A stretch of 42,727 bases of DNA from Sterolibacterium sp964521075 (GCA_964521075.1 CAZFPI010000007.1:1-42727), one strand, 5' to 3'; shown: positions 32,282 through 41,021, counted from the stretch's first letter. Program-made: numbers and translations. Notes: a model not told the origin generated them from the sequence alone.

Positions 32282-35200
32282 TTATAGACCCCGTGAAGAT
32301 GCAGCGGGGGTTTCTGTGAGCAAACGGACATTGCCGCCTGCCGCTGCCGTGTTGATCGTCAGGCAGCGTTCTGTGGCGAATCGCAGCAGGTAATTTGGCC
32401 CGCCTGCCTTGGGGCCTGTGCCGGAAAGCCGCTCGCCGCCGAAGGGTTGTACTCCTACCACGGCACCAATCATGTTGCGATTGACGTAGATATTGCCGAC
32501 GCGCACGGCGGCGACAATGCGATTGACCGTGGCGTCGATGCGGCTGTGGATGCCCAGGGTCAGGCCGAATGCGCTGTCGTCGATGGATTGCAAGACGGTG
32601 TCGAGTTCTCTGGCTTGCCAGCGGATGACGTGAAGGATGGGGCCGAAGATTTCGCCGGGTAGCTGGTCGAGCCGATCGATTTCCCAGGCCTGTGGCGCGA
32701 AGAAATGGCCTTGGGGTAATCCGTCGGGCAGTTTGCAGGTGCTGATCAAACGGCCATGCCGTTCCAGCCACTGTTGATGGTTTTGCAGGGCGGAGAGGGC
32801 GTCCCGGTCGATCAGCGGGCCGATGTCGGTACTGATTTTTGACGGGTCGCCAATGGAAAGTTCTTGCATCGCTTCTGCGAGCAAGGGCAGCACCCGGTCG
32901 GCAATGTCGTCCTGAAGGTAGAGTACGCGCAGGGCGGAACAACGCTGGCCGGCACTGTTGAAGGCGGAGCTGATGACATCGCGCACGAGTTGTTCTGGCA
33001 GGGTGGAGCTGTCTGCGATCATGACGTTGAGCCCGCCGGTTTCGGCGATGAGCGGCGCGATGCTGGCCGTGCCGGATGTTTTTCCGCGTGAGGCGAGGCT
33101 TTGGTGGATGTACCGTGCGGTGTCGGTCGATCCGGTGAAGGCAACGCCGTCGATGCGCGGGTCGGCCACCAGGGCCGCGCCGGTGCGCCCATCTCCGATG
33201 AGAAGCTGCAGGGCATGTGCCGGAATGCCTGCTGTGTGAAAGAGGGAGACTGCGGCGGCGGCAATAAGCGGGGTTTGCCCGGCAGGCTTGGCGATGACGG
33301 CATTGCCGGCGGCCAGTGCTGCGGCGATCTGCCCGGTGAAGATGGCCAGCGGGAAATTCCAGGGGCTGATGCAGGCAAACACGCCACGGCCATGCAAGGT
33401 GAGCTGGTTGTGTTCGCCTGTCGGGCCGGGCAGGACGCTCGCCTGGCTGAAATCGGCACGGGCCCGGGCCGCGTAGTAACGGCAAAAGTCGATGGCTTCA
33501 CGACATTCGTTGAGTGCATCGGGCAGCGTTCGGCCACCTTCGCGGACGATGAGGGCCATGAGGTGTTCGCTGTGCTGCTCGAAGAGATCGGCGGCATGTT
33601 CCAGGCAGGCAGCCCGGGCTGTGGCCGGGGTTTTGTCCCAGATGCGGGCGGCAGGCGGGGCTTTCTGGAGCGCGGCTTCGATGTCGCCAGGCTGTGCCGG
33701 AAATACGATGCCAACAAGATCACCGGCATCGGCAGGGGAGCGGATTTCCTGTGCGGCCGTTGGGGTGGATGCGCTGCTCCCGCCTGCCTGATGCCGGGTT
33801 TGGCGAGAGCTGTCCAGGGCGTGTGCGAGTTCGCCCAGTGTTTTGGCATCGTTCATGTCTTTGCCTGCACTGTTCTTTCTTTGCGGGGCAAAGAGTGCTG
33901 CAGGTGCTGGCAGAGGTGTCCGGCTTCGGGATTCGATCCAGCGGGAGAGTGGGTCGGCAAGGAGTTCTTCTGGCGGAATGCGCTCATCTTCGAGCAGATG
34001 CACGAAGGAGCTGTTGGCTCCGTTTTCCAGCAGACGTCGAACCAGATAGGCCAGCAGGTCGGTATGACTGCCCACGGGGGCATAGACACGGCAGGGGTAC
34101 TGGCCGATGAGTGGTTCGTAGAGTTCGCGCCCCATGCCGTGCAGACGCTGGAATTCAAATTCGCTGGCACTTGTCTTGCGCTGTCGGGCCATTTCGATGA
34201 CGCGGGCAACGCAAAGTGCATTGTGTGTGGCGAATTGCGGATAAAAGGCGCGCGGGTCGTCGAGCAATTTGGCCGCACAGGCCAGCCAGGAAATGTCTGT
34301 GGCGGCCTTGTTTGTGTAAACCGGGTAATCGCTCAGGCCGCGTTCTTGCGCCAGTTTGATTTCACTATCCCAATAGGCTCCCTTGACGAGCCGGATGTTG
34401 AAGCGGTGAGCACTGCATCGGGCGAGTTCGCTCAGCCAGTCGATCACGGCGGGCGCGCGTTTCTGGTAAGCCTGCACAGCCAGCCCCAAACCATCCCAAC
34501 CCGCCAGGCTTTGTTCGAAGGCCAGTGCTTCGAAAAGATCGAGTGAAATTTCCAGCCGGTCGCTTTCTTCGGCATCGAAGGTGATCGGCACTCCTTGTGT
34601 GCGGGCAGCGCAGGCCAGCCCGATCAGTGTTGGTAAAAGTTCCTTCATTACCCGTTCCCGCTGTGCCATTTCATAACGGGGGTGAAGGGCGGAGAGCTTG
34701 ATGGAAATGCCGGGGGAGTGGGCCAGCGGGCTTGCCGGGTTTTGTCGGGCCTGCTGACCCAGGCTGTCGATTCCCGAACGGTAGGCACTGGCATAGCGGT
34801 TCGCATCTGCCTGCCCCAGGGCAGCTTCGCCCAGCATGTCGAAAGAATGCCGCCAGCCGCGCGCCCGGGCGTCTGCCGCGTGTTGCAAGGCTTCGGGCAT
34901 GTCACGCCCCAGAATGAACTGCTCACCCAGCCCGCGCATGGCGGCCCGCAAAGCCTCGCGAATCACGGGGGCTCCCAGATGCGAGATCAGATTCTTGCCG
35001 ACACCGGCCAGGGTTTCTTCCCGGTTTTCGAGGTGAATCCACTGTTCCGTGAAGGCCAGGGCCCAGTTTGTGGCATTGACGAAGAATTGTTCCGAATTCG
35101 GTACATGCTTCGCCCAGTCGGCCTGGCCCAGTTTGTCGTTAATCAGCCTGTCGGCGGTGGCCGCATCCGGAATTCGCAGCAAGGCTTCGGCCAGGCACAT

Positions 35201-35452
35201 CAGGGCTACGCCTTCGGTCGACGAGAGTGCATATTCATGCAGCAGGGCTGCCACGCCGCTGCGTTCCGGCAGGCAGCGGCGTAGATGCGTGATGAGCTGG
35301 TGTGCCTGGTCGGCGGCGCGAATCCGTCCGGCTTCCGGCAAGGTCGCCAGAGGAATCAGCGCGGTCAGCGCGGTGGTTTCGTCACAACGGTGAAGTGCCC
35401 GCCCCGCAGACCGTAAGGCGGCCAGGGGTGTTTCGGTGATCGAGGACGTCAT
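32282..35452 (-). CDS. putA: Bifunctional proline dehydrogenase / L-glutamate gamma-semialdehyde dehydrogenase PutA
   Basis: Oxidises proline to glutamate in two steps with a FAD-dependent proline dehydrogenase barrel (about residues 120-480; YQKRAPAVIDWL, RLVKGAYWDSEIK and APVGSHTDLLAYLVRRLLENG in part) and an aldehyde dehydrogenase domain (about 560-1035). The latter's catalytic residues are E804 (AETGG) and C838 (GQRCSA). The 1056-residue form lacks the N-terminal ribbon-helix-helix repressor domain of E. coli PutA, so it should not autoregulate. The start with GGGAGGG upstream was chosen; an ORF extension of nine codons has no such site. Confidence 0.96.
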   Translation of the reverse strand: MTSSITETPLAALRSAGRALHRCDETTALTALIPLATLPEAGRIRAADQAHQLITHLRRCLPERSGVAALLHEYALSSTEGVALMCLAEALLRIPDAATADRLINDKLGQADWAKHVPNSEQFFVNATNWALAFTEQWIHLENREETLAGVGKNLISHLGAPVIREALRAAMRGLGEQFILGRDMPEALQHAADARARGWRHSFDMLGEAALGQADANRYASAYRSGIDSLGQQARQNPASPLAHSPGISIKLSALHPRYEMAQRERVMKELLPTLIGLACAARTQGVPITFDAEESDRLEISLDLFEALAFEQSLAGWDGLGLAVQAYQKRAPAVIDWLSELARCSAHRFNIRLVKGAYWDSEIKLAQERGLSDYPVYTNKAATDISWLACAAKLLDDPRAFYPQFATHNALCVARVIEMARQRKTSASEFEFQRLHGMGRELYEPLIGQYPCRVYAPVGSHTDLLAYLVRRLLENGANSSFVHLLEDERIPPEELLADPLSRWIESRSRTPLPAPAALFAPQRKNSAGKDMNDAKTLGELAHALDSSRQTRHQAGGSSASTPTAAQEIRSPADAGDLVGIVFPAQPGDIEAALQKAPPAARIWDKTPATARAACLEHAADLFEQHSEHLMALIVREGGRTLPDALNECREAIDFCRYYAARARADFSQASVLPGPTGEHNQLTLHGRGVFACISPWNFPLAIFTGQIAAALAAGNAVIAKPAGQTPLIAAAAVSLFHTAGIPAHALQLLIGDGRTGAALVADPRIDGVAFTGSTDTARYIHQSLASRGKTSGTASIAPLIAETGGLNVMIADSSTLPEQLVRDVISSAFNSAGQRCSALRVLYLQDDIADRVLPLLAEAMQELSIGDPSKISTDIGPLIDRDALSALQNHQQWLERHGRLISTCKLPDGLPQGHFFAPQAWEIDRLDQLPGEIFGPILHVIRWQARELDTVLQSIDDSAFGLTLGIHSRIDATVNRIVAAVRVGNIYVNRNMIGAVVGVQPFGGERLSGTGPKAGGPNYLLRFATERCLTINTAAAGGNVRLLTETPAASSRGL

Positions 35453-35637
35453 GACAGCACCCTCCCGAAAGAAATACACAGTGGCAAAACAAAAGGCAGG
35501 CAGGCCCGCGCGGCCATCTTAACGTGAAACGATCGCTTGCGCGGGCTGAGCTGTCTGGATGCCATCGAGGCGATGGAGCAGGGAAAACGCATTCGAGATA
35601 TTTCCCATCCTGCCAAACCTCCCACCCACAATCCCCG

Positions 35638-35661
35638 TAGGGGCGAATCATCATTCGCCCT
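35638..35661. repeat. REP-like palindrome (GGGGCGAAT type)
   Basis: GTAGGGGCGAATCATCATTCGCCCT: GGGCGAAT and ATTCGCCC are complementary around a short CATC centre. This short palindrome resembles the GTAGGGGCGAAT-type extragenic elements seen in many proteobacterial genomes. Confidence 0.75.
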
Positions 35662-35671
35662 GAAGACATGC

Positions 35672-35692
35672 CGATTATCCTATTGATCCGGC
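35672..35692 (-). repeat. Terminal fragment of the interspersed element
   Basis: On the minus strand this reads GCCGGATCAATAGGATAAT, which matches the end of copy A (26685-26703) at all but one base. It looks like a third, truncated copy in the putA-yoaA gap, in the same orientation as copy B. Confidence 0.65.
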
Positions 35693-35714
35693 CCGCAAAT
35701 GTCTGAAGTCGTTA

Positions 35715-35732
35715 CCCCGGCAAACGCCGGGG
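35715..35732. repeat. REP-like palindrome (CCCCGGC-GCCGGGG)
   Basis: CCCCGGC and GCCGGGG form a perfect 7-bp stem with a four-base AAAC loop. It resembles the widespread 'ccggcgaaagccgg' class of extragenic palindromes. No T-run follows, so it is not an obvious terminator. Confidence 0.7.
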
Positions 35733-35814
35733 CCCAGGGGTATTTCCTTCAGTCGGCATTTCCTTCGGTCACCTTCGCCGGAACGACGAGTCCGAATTAA
35801 TCAGCACATCCCTG

Positions 35815-35910
35815 GGATTATTGATCCAGCACGATGAAGATAAATTCTGCCTCTGAACTGTGGGCGGCCGTAAAGGCTGCTCCTGCAGACGGCGATTCAT
35901 ACACCATCGC
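35815..35910 (-). repeat. Interspersed hairpin element, copy B
   Basis: Inverted relative to copy A (26597-26702). By eye it agrees over about 95 bp with scattered substitutions and one 6-base difference in the central loop (copy A has an extra GGCTGC). The compensating change TGAATCGCC for TGAACCGCC is at the hairpin foot. It ends about 55 bp before the yoaA start codon. Confidence 0.85.
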
Positions 35911-35964
35911 CCCGGCGAAAGTCGGCCGCGTGATAACATCCGTGGCTTCATTTCCTGCGCCATC

Positions 35965-37923
35965 ATGTCCGATTTTTCTGAAGTTGCTGCTGCCTTTGCC
36001 CCGGAGGGCCTGCTCTCGCGTGCCATTGCGGGTTATCGCAGCCGCCCGCAGCAGCTGGAGATGGCCTTGCAGATTGCCTCGGCAATACGGGATAACCAGC
36101 AGCTCGTGGTCGAGGCGGGGACGGGGACAGGAAAGACCTTTGCCTATCTCGTGCCGGCACTGCTCTCAGGCGGGAAGGTGATTGTCTCGACGGGGACGAA
36201 AACCTTGCAGGATCAGCTGTTCGAGCGTGATTTGCCTGCCGTGCGCGAGGCACTCGGGCGGCCGGTTATCATCGCCTTGCTCAAGGGGCGGGCCAATTAT
36301 GTTTGTCACTATCATCTCGAACGTGCCGTGGCAGACGGGCGGTTCCAGTCGCCGCAGGAGGCGGCGCATCTGCGTGCCATCCAGCGTTTTTCCAAGGCCA
36401 GTAAGACGGGAGACAAGGCACGGCTGGCGGCTGTTCCGGAGGATTCTCCCGCCTGGGCTGCGGCGACATCTACGCGTGAAAACTGCCTGGGGCAGGATTG
36501 CCCGCATCATGCCGCGTGCTTTGTGCTGGCGGCGCGCCGCGATGCGCTGGAAGCCGATGTGGTGGTTGTGAATCACCATCTTTTTTTTGCGGATGTCATG
36601 TTGCGGGATGAAGGGGCCGGGGAGCTGCTGCCGGCCTGTAATGCAGTGATTTTCGATGAGGCGCATCAGTTGCCTGAAGTTGCCAGCCTGTTTTTTGGGG
36701 AGAGCCTGGGGACAGGGCAACTGCTTGATCTGACCCGGGATGCGCGGCTCGAAGCAGTGGCCGGCGCGCCGGATTATCCGCCCTTGCAGGAGGCGATTCG
36801 GGCCGTTGATAAAGCCACGCGGGATTTGCGTTTGTCGGTTTCTGCAGAAAATGCCCGGCTTGCGGCGGCTCCCTTGTTGCTGGAAAAGGGGTTTCAGGCG
36901 GCATTGGTCGTGCTGGCCGAGACGCTGTGTGCCCTGGGCGAGCATCTGAAGGGGCAGGCAGAACGCTCGGAAGGGCTGGCGAGCTGCCTTGATCGCGCCC
37001 TGGATCTCTCACTTCGCCTTGAACGCTGGCGCAAGGCAGAGGAGTCGACGCAGATACGCTGGGTAGAGGTTTATACCCAGTCCCTGGCCTTGAACCTGAC
37101 GCCGCTGGATGTGGCTGATATTTTTCGTCGTCAGCTGGAGGGGCAGGTGCGTGCCTGGATTTTTACCTCGGCCACGCTTGCCATCGGACGGGATTTTTCG
37201 CATTACTGCGGGGAAATGGGTTTGACACCGTCTGGCACGGGTTACTGGGGTAGTCCCTTCGATTATGGCCGGAATGCCTTGCTCTACGCGCCTGTGGGTA
37301 TGCCGGATCCCAATAGCCAGCAATATGTCGATGCGGTGGTGGAGGCTGCCGTGCCGGTGCTGCTGGCCTCGGGCGGGCGAGCTTTCGTGTTGTGCACTTC
37401 CTTGCGGGCCATGCGGCGCATTCATGAACTTTTGCAGGAGCGCCTGGCGCGGGAGGGGGCGGGTTTTCCCCTGCTGCTGCAAGGCGAGATGGCCAAGGGC
37501 GAGCTGCTGGCACGTTTTCGTAGCCTGGGTAATGCGGTGCTGGTTGCTTCGCAAAGCTTCTGGGAAGGCGTGGATGTGCGGGGCGAAACCTTGTCTTTGG
37601 TCATCATCGACAAGCTGCCTTTCGCGCCGCCAGATGATCCGGTGATGGCGGCTCGTATCGAGCAGTTGCGCCGCGCGGGCAAAAATCCTTTCATGGATTA
37701 TCAGCTTCCCCGTACCGTCATCAGCATGAAACAGGGGGCCGGACGGCTCATCCGCGATGAGCAGGATCGCGGTGTGTTGATGATCTGTGATCCGCGTCTG
37801 GTCGGGAAACATTATGGCCGCCGCATCTGGCAATCCCTGCCGCCCATGCGTCGCAGCCGGGAGGTGGCGGATGTCGCCGCTTTCTTTTCTTCTTCCGGAT
37901 CAGGCGGGGAGGCCGTGGAATGA
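35965..37923 (+). CDS. yoaA: YoaA/DinG-type ATP-dependent DNA helicase (XPD-like, Fe-S)
   Basis: A superfamily 2 helicase of the XPD/DinG group involved in repair of replication damage. Walker A EAGTGTGKT is at residues 50-58, DEAH at 231-234, and the four Fe-S cysteines between them are C114, C174, C179 and C185. C-terminal helicase motifs include SFWEGVDVRGE and QGAGRLIRDEQDRG. The length of 652 residues fits YoaA better than DinG (about 715). The start giving MSDFSEVAAAF was chosen; an upstream extension runs through copy B of the repeat. It overlaps the next gene by ATGA. Confidence 0.9.
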   Translation: MSDFSEVAAAFAPEGLLSRAIAGYRSRPQQLEMALQIASAIRDNQQLVVEAGTGTGKTFAYLVPALLSGGKVIVSTGTKTLQDQLFERDLPAVREALGRPVIIALLKGRANYVCHYHLERAVADGRFQSPQEAAHLRAIQRFSKASKTGDKARLAAVPEDSPAWAAATSTRENCLGQDCPHHAACFVLAARRDALEADVVVVNHHLFFADVMLRDEGAGELLPACNAVIFDEAHQLPEVASLFFGESLGTGQLLDLTRDARLEAVAGAPDYPPLQEAIRAVDKATRDLRLSVSAENARLAAAPLLLEKGFQAALVVLAETLCALGEHLKGQAERSEGLASCLDRALDLSLRLERWRKAEESTQIRWVEVYTQSLALNLTPLDVADIFRRQLEGQVRAWIFTSATLAIGRDFSHYCGEMGLTPSGTGYWGSPFDYGRNALLYAPVGMPDPNSQQYVDAVVEAAVPVLLASGGRAFVLCTSLRAMRRIHELLQERLAREGAGFPLLLQGEMAKGELLARFRSLGNAVLVASQSFWEGVDVRGETLSLVIIDKLPFAPPDDPVMAARIEQLRRAGKNPFMDYQLPRTVISMKQGAGRLIRDEQDRGVLMICDPRLVGKHYGRRIWQSLPPMRRSREVADVAAFFSSSGSGGEAVE

Positions 37924-39266
37924 CTGTGAAACTGGCTACGCCGCAGGATTGTCGCGATCTGGCAGAAAAGCTCAATTTCGATTGCCAGTGCGTATCACTC
38001 GACCGCACTGCCTTGCAGCGCGAGCTGCTGGGCATGCCGGATGGCCAGCAACTTGCCGGCATGATCGGGACGGATCGTCCTCATCTTTTTTCCGGTTCGG
38101 CCGTGTATGTCAGCGAGCGCAATATCCGGCAGATGGCGCAGATCATCGCGGCTATCGAAAGTGTCGTGGCTTTGCCCGCTTATGTCGATCACCTTTCCCA
38201 TGATCTGCCCTCATGCCCATCCGCCGCGCGAGGTGTGTTTCTGGGCTACGATTTTCACTTGCCGGAAATGCCCGGCCAGCTCCCGCAACTCATCGAAATC
38301 AACACCAATGCGGGCGGCGGCCTGCTCAACGCGCTTTTGGCCCGCGCGCAACATTCAGGCTGCGATTGCACCGGGCTGTCCTTGCCCGGTTTGCTGGAAG
38401 GCAGCCCGCCGGAACAGCTTTTCATGGAGATGTTCGAGGCCGAATGGCGGCTTGAACGCGGGCCAGGGCGGGCTTTGCAGACCATCGCCATCGTTGATGA
38501 CATGCCCGAGCAGCAATATCTTTATCCGGAATTTCTCCTGTTCCGCCAGCTTTTTGAACGGCATGGCTACCGTGCCCTGATCTGCGCGCCACATGAGCTG
38601 CTGCGTCGGGAGGGTGGGCTGTGGCAAGGTGAGTATCGTGTCGATCTCGTCTATAACCGTTTGACGGATTTTTCCCTGGCGGAGCCGGGGAATGCCGCGT
38701 TGCGGGATGCCTGGCAGGCAGGAGAGGTGGTGCTGACGCCGAACCCCCGTGCTCATGCAATTTATGCCGACAAACGCAATCTCGTTGTCTTGTGCGATGA
38801 CGCTTTGCTGGCAAGCTGGGGTGTGTCGCTACCAACCCGCACAATTTTGCAGCAAGGCATTCCGAAAACCTGTCTGGTGAGCCCGGATCAGGCGGAAGCC
38901 TTGTGGGGGCGACGTCGCCAGCTCTTTTTCAAACCTGCCATCGGCTACGGTTCCAGGGCCGCTTACCGTGGTGACAAGCTCACCCGTCGTGTTTTTGAGG
39001 AAATCATTCACGGCGAAGTCCCGTATATTCACCAGGCACTGACGCCACCGACGTCTCGTCAGCTACATGTCGAGGGTGTGCCCGCTTCTTTCAAACTCGA
39101 TCTTCGTAATTATGTTTATGATGCCCGGGTCCAGCTCGTCGCTGCGCGGCTGTGGCAAGGGCAAACCACCAATTTCCGCACCCCGGGCGGCGGTTTCGCA
39201 CCGGTGATCTCCGTGCCCTGTCCGGAAGATGGCACCCCGGAAAACTCAAGGAAAATGTCGCAATGA
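37920..39266 (+). CDS. Uncharacterised ATP-grasp-like protein
   Basis: A 448-residue protein I cannot name. The C-terminal half has the marks of an ATP-grasp ligase: FFKPAIGYGSRAAYRG (a candidate ATP-binding lysine plus glycine loop) and a final segment FKLDLRNYVYDARVQLVAARLWQGQTTNF in pieces, ending in TPGGGFAPV, like the Mg-ATP Asp/Asn site. The N-terminal half has LIEINTNAGGGLLNALLARA, itself reminiscent of a grasp-fold Glu/Asn site, and several Cys (CQC, CDC). There is no signal peptide or membrane helix. It is locked by 4-bp ATGA overlaps to yoaA before it and mobB after it. A peptide- or cofactor-type ligase is possible but not shown. Confidence 0.7.
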   Translation: MTVKLATPQDCRDLAEKLNFDCQCVSLDRTALQRELLGMPDGQQLAGMIGTDRPHLFSGSAVYVSERNIRQMAQIIAAIESVVALPAYVDHLSHDLPSCPSAARGVFLGYDFHLPEMPGQLPQLIEINTNAGGGLLNALLARAQHSGCDCTGLSLPGLLEGSPPEQLFMEMFEAEWRLERGPGRALQTIAIVDDMPEQQYLYPEFLLFRQLFERHGYRALICAPHELLRREGGLWQGEYRVDLVYNRLTDFSLAEPGNAALRDAWQAGEVVLTPNPRAHAIYADKRNLVVLCDDALLASWGVSLPTRTILQQGIPKTCLVSPDQAEALWGRRRQLFFKPAIGYGSRAAYRGDKLTRRVFEEIIHGEVPYIHQALTPPTSRQLHVEGVPASFKLDLRNYVYDARVQLVAARLWQGQTTNFRTPGGGFAPVISVPCPEDGTPENSRKMSQ

Positions 39267-39760
39267 AAGTATTTGGTTTCGCCGGTTATTCCAATTCCGG
39301 CAAGACGACCCTGATTGAAATGCTCATCCCGCGTTTTGTCGGGCGGGGGCTGCGTATTTCCCTCATCAAGCATGCACACCACGGTTTTGATCTCGACCGT
39401 CCGGGCAAGGATTCCTATCGCCACCGTGAGGCCGGGGCGACGGAGGTGTTCCTGGTTTCCAGCAAACGCTGGGTGCTGATGCATGAGTTGCGCGACGAAG
39501 AGGAGCCGTCTCTCGACGCGCAGATGGCCATCATGGCTCCTTGCGATCTGGTACTGGTCGAAGGATTCAAATACACCGCCATTCCGAAAATCGAAGTTCA
39601 TCGGCCGACAAACGGCAAACCGGTGCTGTATCCGGAAAATACCAATATCATCGCCGTCGCCAGCGATGCTCCGTTGCCCTCGTGCCCCTTGCCGGTGCTC
39701 GATCTCAACGATATCGACGCGATTGCGGCCTTCATTCTTGAGAAAGTGGAATTGGCATGA
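39263..39760 (+). CDS. mobB: Molybdopterin-guanine dinucleotide biosynthesis adapter MobB
   Basis: A GTP-binding P-loop protein that helps MobA attach GMP to molybdopterin. It starts MKVFGFAGYSNSGKTTL, Walker A at about residues 8-15. LIKHAHHGFDLDRPGKDSYRHREAG and LVEGFKYTAIPKIEVHRP are MobB signatures. The length of 165 residues is normal. The ATG overlapping the upstream gene stop was chosen. It overlaps moaD by 4 bp. mobA is not in the window. Confidence 0.95.
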   Translation: MKVFGFAGYSNSGKTTLIEMLIPRFVGRGLRISLIKHAHHGFDLDRPGKDSYRHREAGATEVFLVSSKRWVLMHELRDEEEPSLDAQMAIMAPCDLVLVEGFKYTAIPKIEVHRPTNGKPVLYPENTNIIAVASDAPLPSCPLPVLDLNDIDAIAAFILEKVELA

Positions 39761-40011
39761 GTCTGAAAATCCTGTATTTCGCCAGCCTGCGCGAAACCCT
39801 GGGCAGCAGCGGTGAAGAAATCCCCCTGCCTGAAGGTGTGGCAACCGTGGCCGCCTTGCGTGACCACCTGGCCAGGCGTGGTGGCAACTGGCAACGCCTC
39901 GTCGAATCGAAAAGCCTGCGTTCGGCCGTGAATCAAAACATGGCAGGCATGGATGCCGCGATTCAGGATGGCGACGAGATCGCCTTCTTTCCGCCTGTGA
40001 CAGGAGGTTGA
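39757..40011 (+). CDS. moaD: Molybdopterin synthase sulfur carrier subunit MoaD
   Basis: A ubiquitin-like small subunit whose C-terminal glycine is thiocarboxylated and gives sulfur to precursor Z (cPMP). The beta-grasp start LKILYFASLRETLGSS and the end FFPPVTGG with the essential Gly-Gly are both present. Length 84 residues. Its ATG overlaps the mobB stop, and moaE begins one base after its stop. Confidence 0.96.
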   Translation: MSLKILYFASLRETLGSSGEEIPLPEGVATVAALRDHLARRGGNWQRLVESKSLRSAVNQNMAGMDAAIQDGDEIAFFPPVTGG

Positions 40012-40012
40012 A

Positions 40013-40495
40013 ATGAGCGTCAGCGTACAGCAGGAGCCTTTTGATGTCGGCAGGGAAATTGCCACGCTGACCAGCGGAGACAAGAGTATCGGCGCTGTCG
40101 CCAGTTTTGTGGGCCTCGTGCGTGACATGAACGAGGGCGATACCGTCAGCCAGATGACGCTGGAGCATTACCCCGGCATGACGGAACGCGCGCTGGAGAG
40201 CATCGAAGCCCTGGCAAATCAACGCTGGTCGCTAATGAAAACCCGCGTCATTCATCGTTATGGCCCGCTTGAGCCGGGCGATGGCATTGTGCTCGTTCTC
40301 GTGGCCAGCGCGCATCGCGGCGAGGCTTTTGCCGCCTGCGAATTCATCATGGATTACCTGAAAACCCGAGCACCCTTCTGGAAAAAAGAAGTTGGCGACT
40401 CAAAGTCAGGGCCAGCGGGGCAGAATTCTGCCCGCTGGGTGGATGCGCGCGATGCGGACGACAGTGCCGCCGCACGCTGGGAAAAAGGCAGCTGA
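40013..40495 (+). CDS. moaE: Molybdopterin synthase catalytic subunit MoaE
   Basis: The large subunit of the MoaD2-MoaE2 heterotetramer that makes molybdopterin from cPMP. GAVASFVGLVRDMNEGD, LEHYPGMTERALESI, VIHRYGPLEPGD and the active-site FWKKE segment are typical. Length 160 residues, with a short extra tail after DARDADD. It is 7 bp from the convergent phasin gene. Confidence 0.96.
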   Translation: MSVSVQQEPFDVGREIATLTSGDKSIGAVASFVGLVRDMNEGDTVSQMTLEHYPGMTERALESIEALANQRWSLMKTRVIHRYGPLEPGDGIVLVLVASAHRGEAFAACEFIMDYLKTRAPFWKKEVGDSKSGPAGQNSARWVDARDADDSAAARWEKGS

Positions 40496-40502
40496 AAGCC
40501 GC

Positions 40503-41021
40503 TCAGCGGCGGCGGCTGGTGGCCTTGGCTGTCTGCGGCGTGCGTTCCTCGCTGAAGGTCGTCGTTGATGCCTTGGCAAATTGCTCGATGGCATTGTTCA
40601 GGCTGTTCATCGCTTGCCCGAGACTTTCCACGAGGGGTACGTTCTGCCCCGGCATCCGGGTTGCCAGCATCTGCAGGGATGTCAGCCAGTCACGGCCTTC
40701 GCCTGCGAACTGTTCGGCCATCAGGTGGCTCAATTCGATGCGGGACGCATTGCCCAGATCGGTAATCTGGCGCATGCAGTCGAGCAGGGATTGCGCTGAA
40801 TCCTGCATATAACGCGACTGGATCGAGACTGCCTGTTGCGCGTCTCTTGCGGCACTTAGCGCGCGGGCATTTTCTACTCCGTCCTGAAATATCTTGCGGG
40901 AAATTTCTACCTGCAAGGCCAGCAGGCGTTGCGAGTTGTCGAGCGACAACTGCGCCAGTTTCATGCCGGCCTGCATCTGCTTGCGCTGTAATTCCTGGAC
41001 TTGTTCGGTCTTGGCGATCAT
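40503..41021 (-). CDS. Phasin family protein
   Basis: A polyhydroxyalkanoate granule-associated protein. The 172-residue product is almost all amphipathic helix with the phasin-domain pattern (LQRKQMQAGMKLAQLSLDNSQRLLALQVEISRKIF in parts, then SRYMQDSAQSLLDCMRQI). A Ser/Thr/Lys/Arg-rich tail follows. CAGAGGAG precedes the ATG. No PHA synthase gene is nearby. Promoter not identified in the 165-bp upstream gap. Confidence 0.85.
   Translation of the reverse strand: MIAKTEQVQELQRKQMQAGMKLAQLSLDNSQRLLALQVEISRKIFQDGVENARALSAARDAQQAVSIQSRYMQDSAQSLLDCMRQITDLGNASRIELSHLMAEQFAGEGRDWLTSLQMLATRMPGQNVPLVESLGQAMNSLNNAIEQFAKASTTTFSEERTPQTAKATSRRR

Larger units (their letters stand above)
35453..35964. other. 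Repeat-rich intergenic region between putA and yoaA
   Basis: About 510 bp without a credible gene. It contains, left to right, an inverted repeat near the putA leader (CCCGCGC 35505-35511 with GCGCGGG 35539-35545), two REP-like palindromes (35638-35661 and 35715-35732), a fragment of the interspersed element (35672-35692) and copy B of that element (35815-35910). Promoters for both divergent genes must lie here but I cannot place them with confidence. Confidence 0.75.

Noticed and set aside
32223..33485. 420-codon minus-strand ORF in another frame of putA
   Set aside because: Arg/Pro/His-rich frame overlapping the intact aldehyde dehydrogenase domain of PutA; no start context.
33101..34546. 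481-codon plus-strand ORF opposite putA
   Set aside because: Antisense to catalytic parts of PutA and without recognisable domains.
36581..36588. Run of eight T in yoaA as a slippage site
   Set aside because: It encodes the conserved HHLFF segment of DinG-type helicases, so the run is explained by codon choice at a conserved motif; weaker case than the rodZ G tract.
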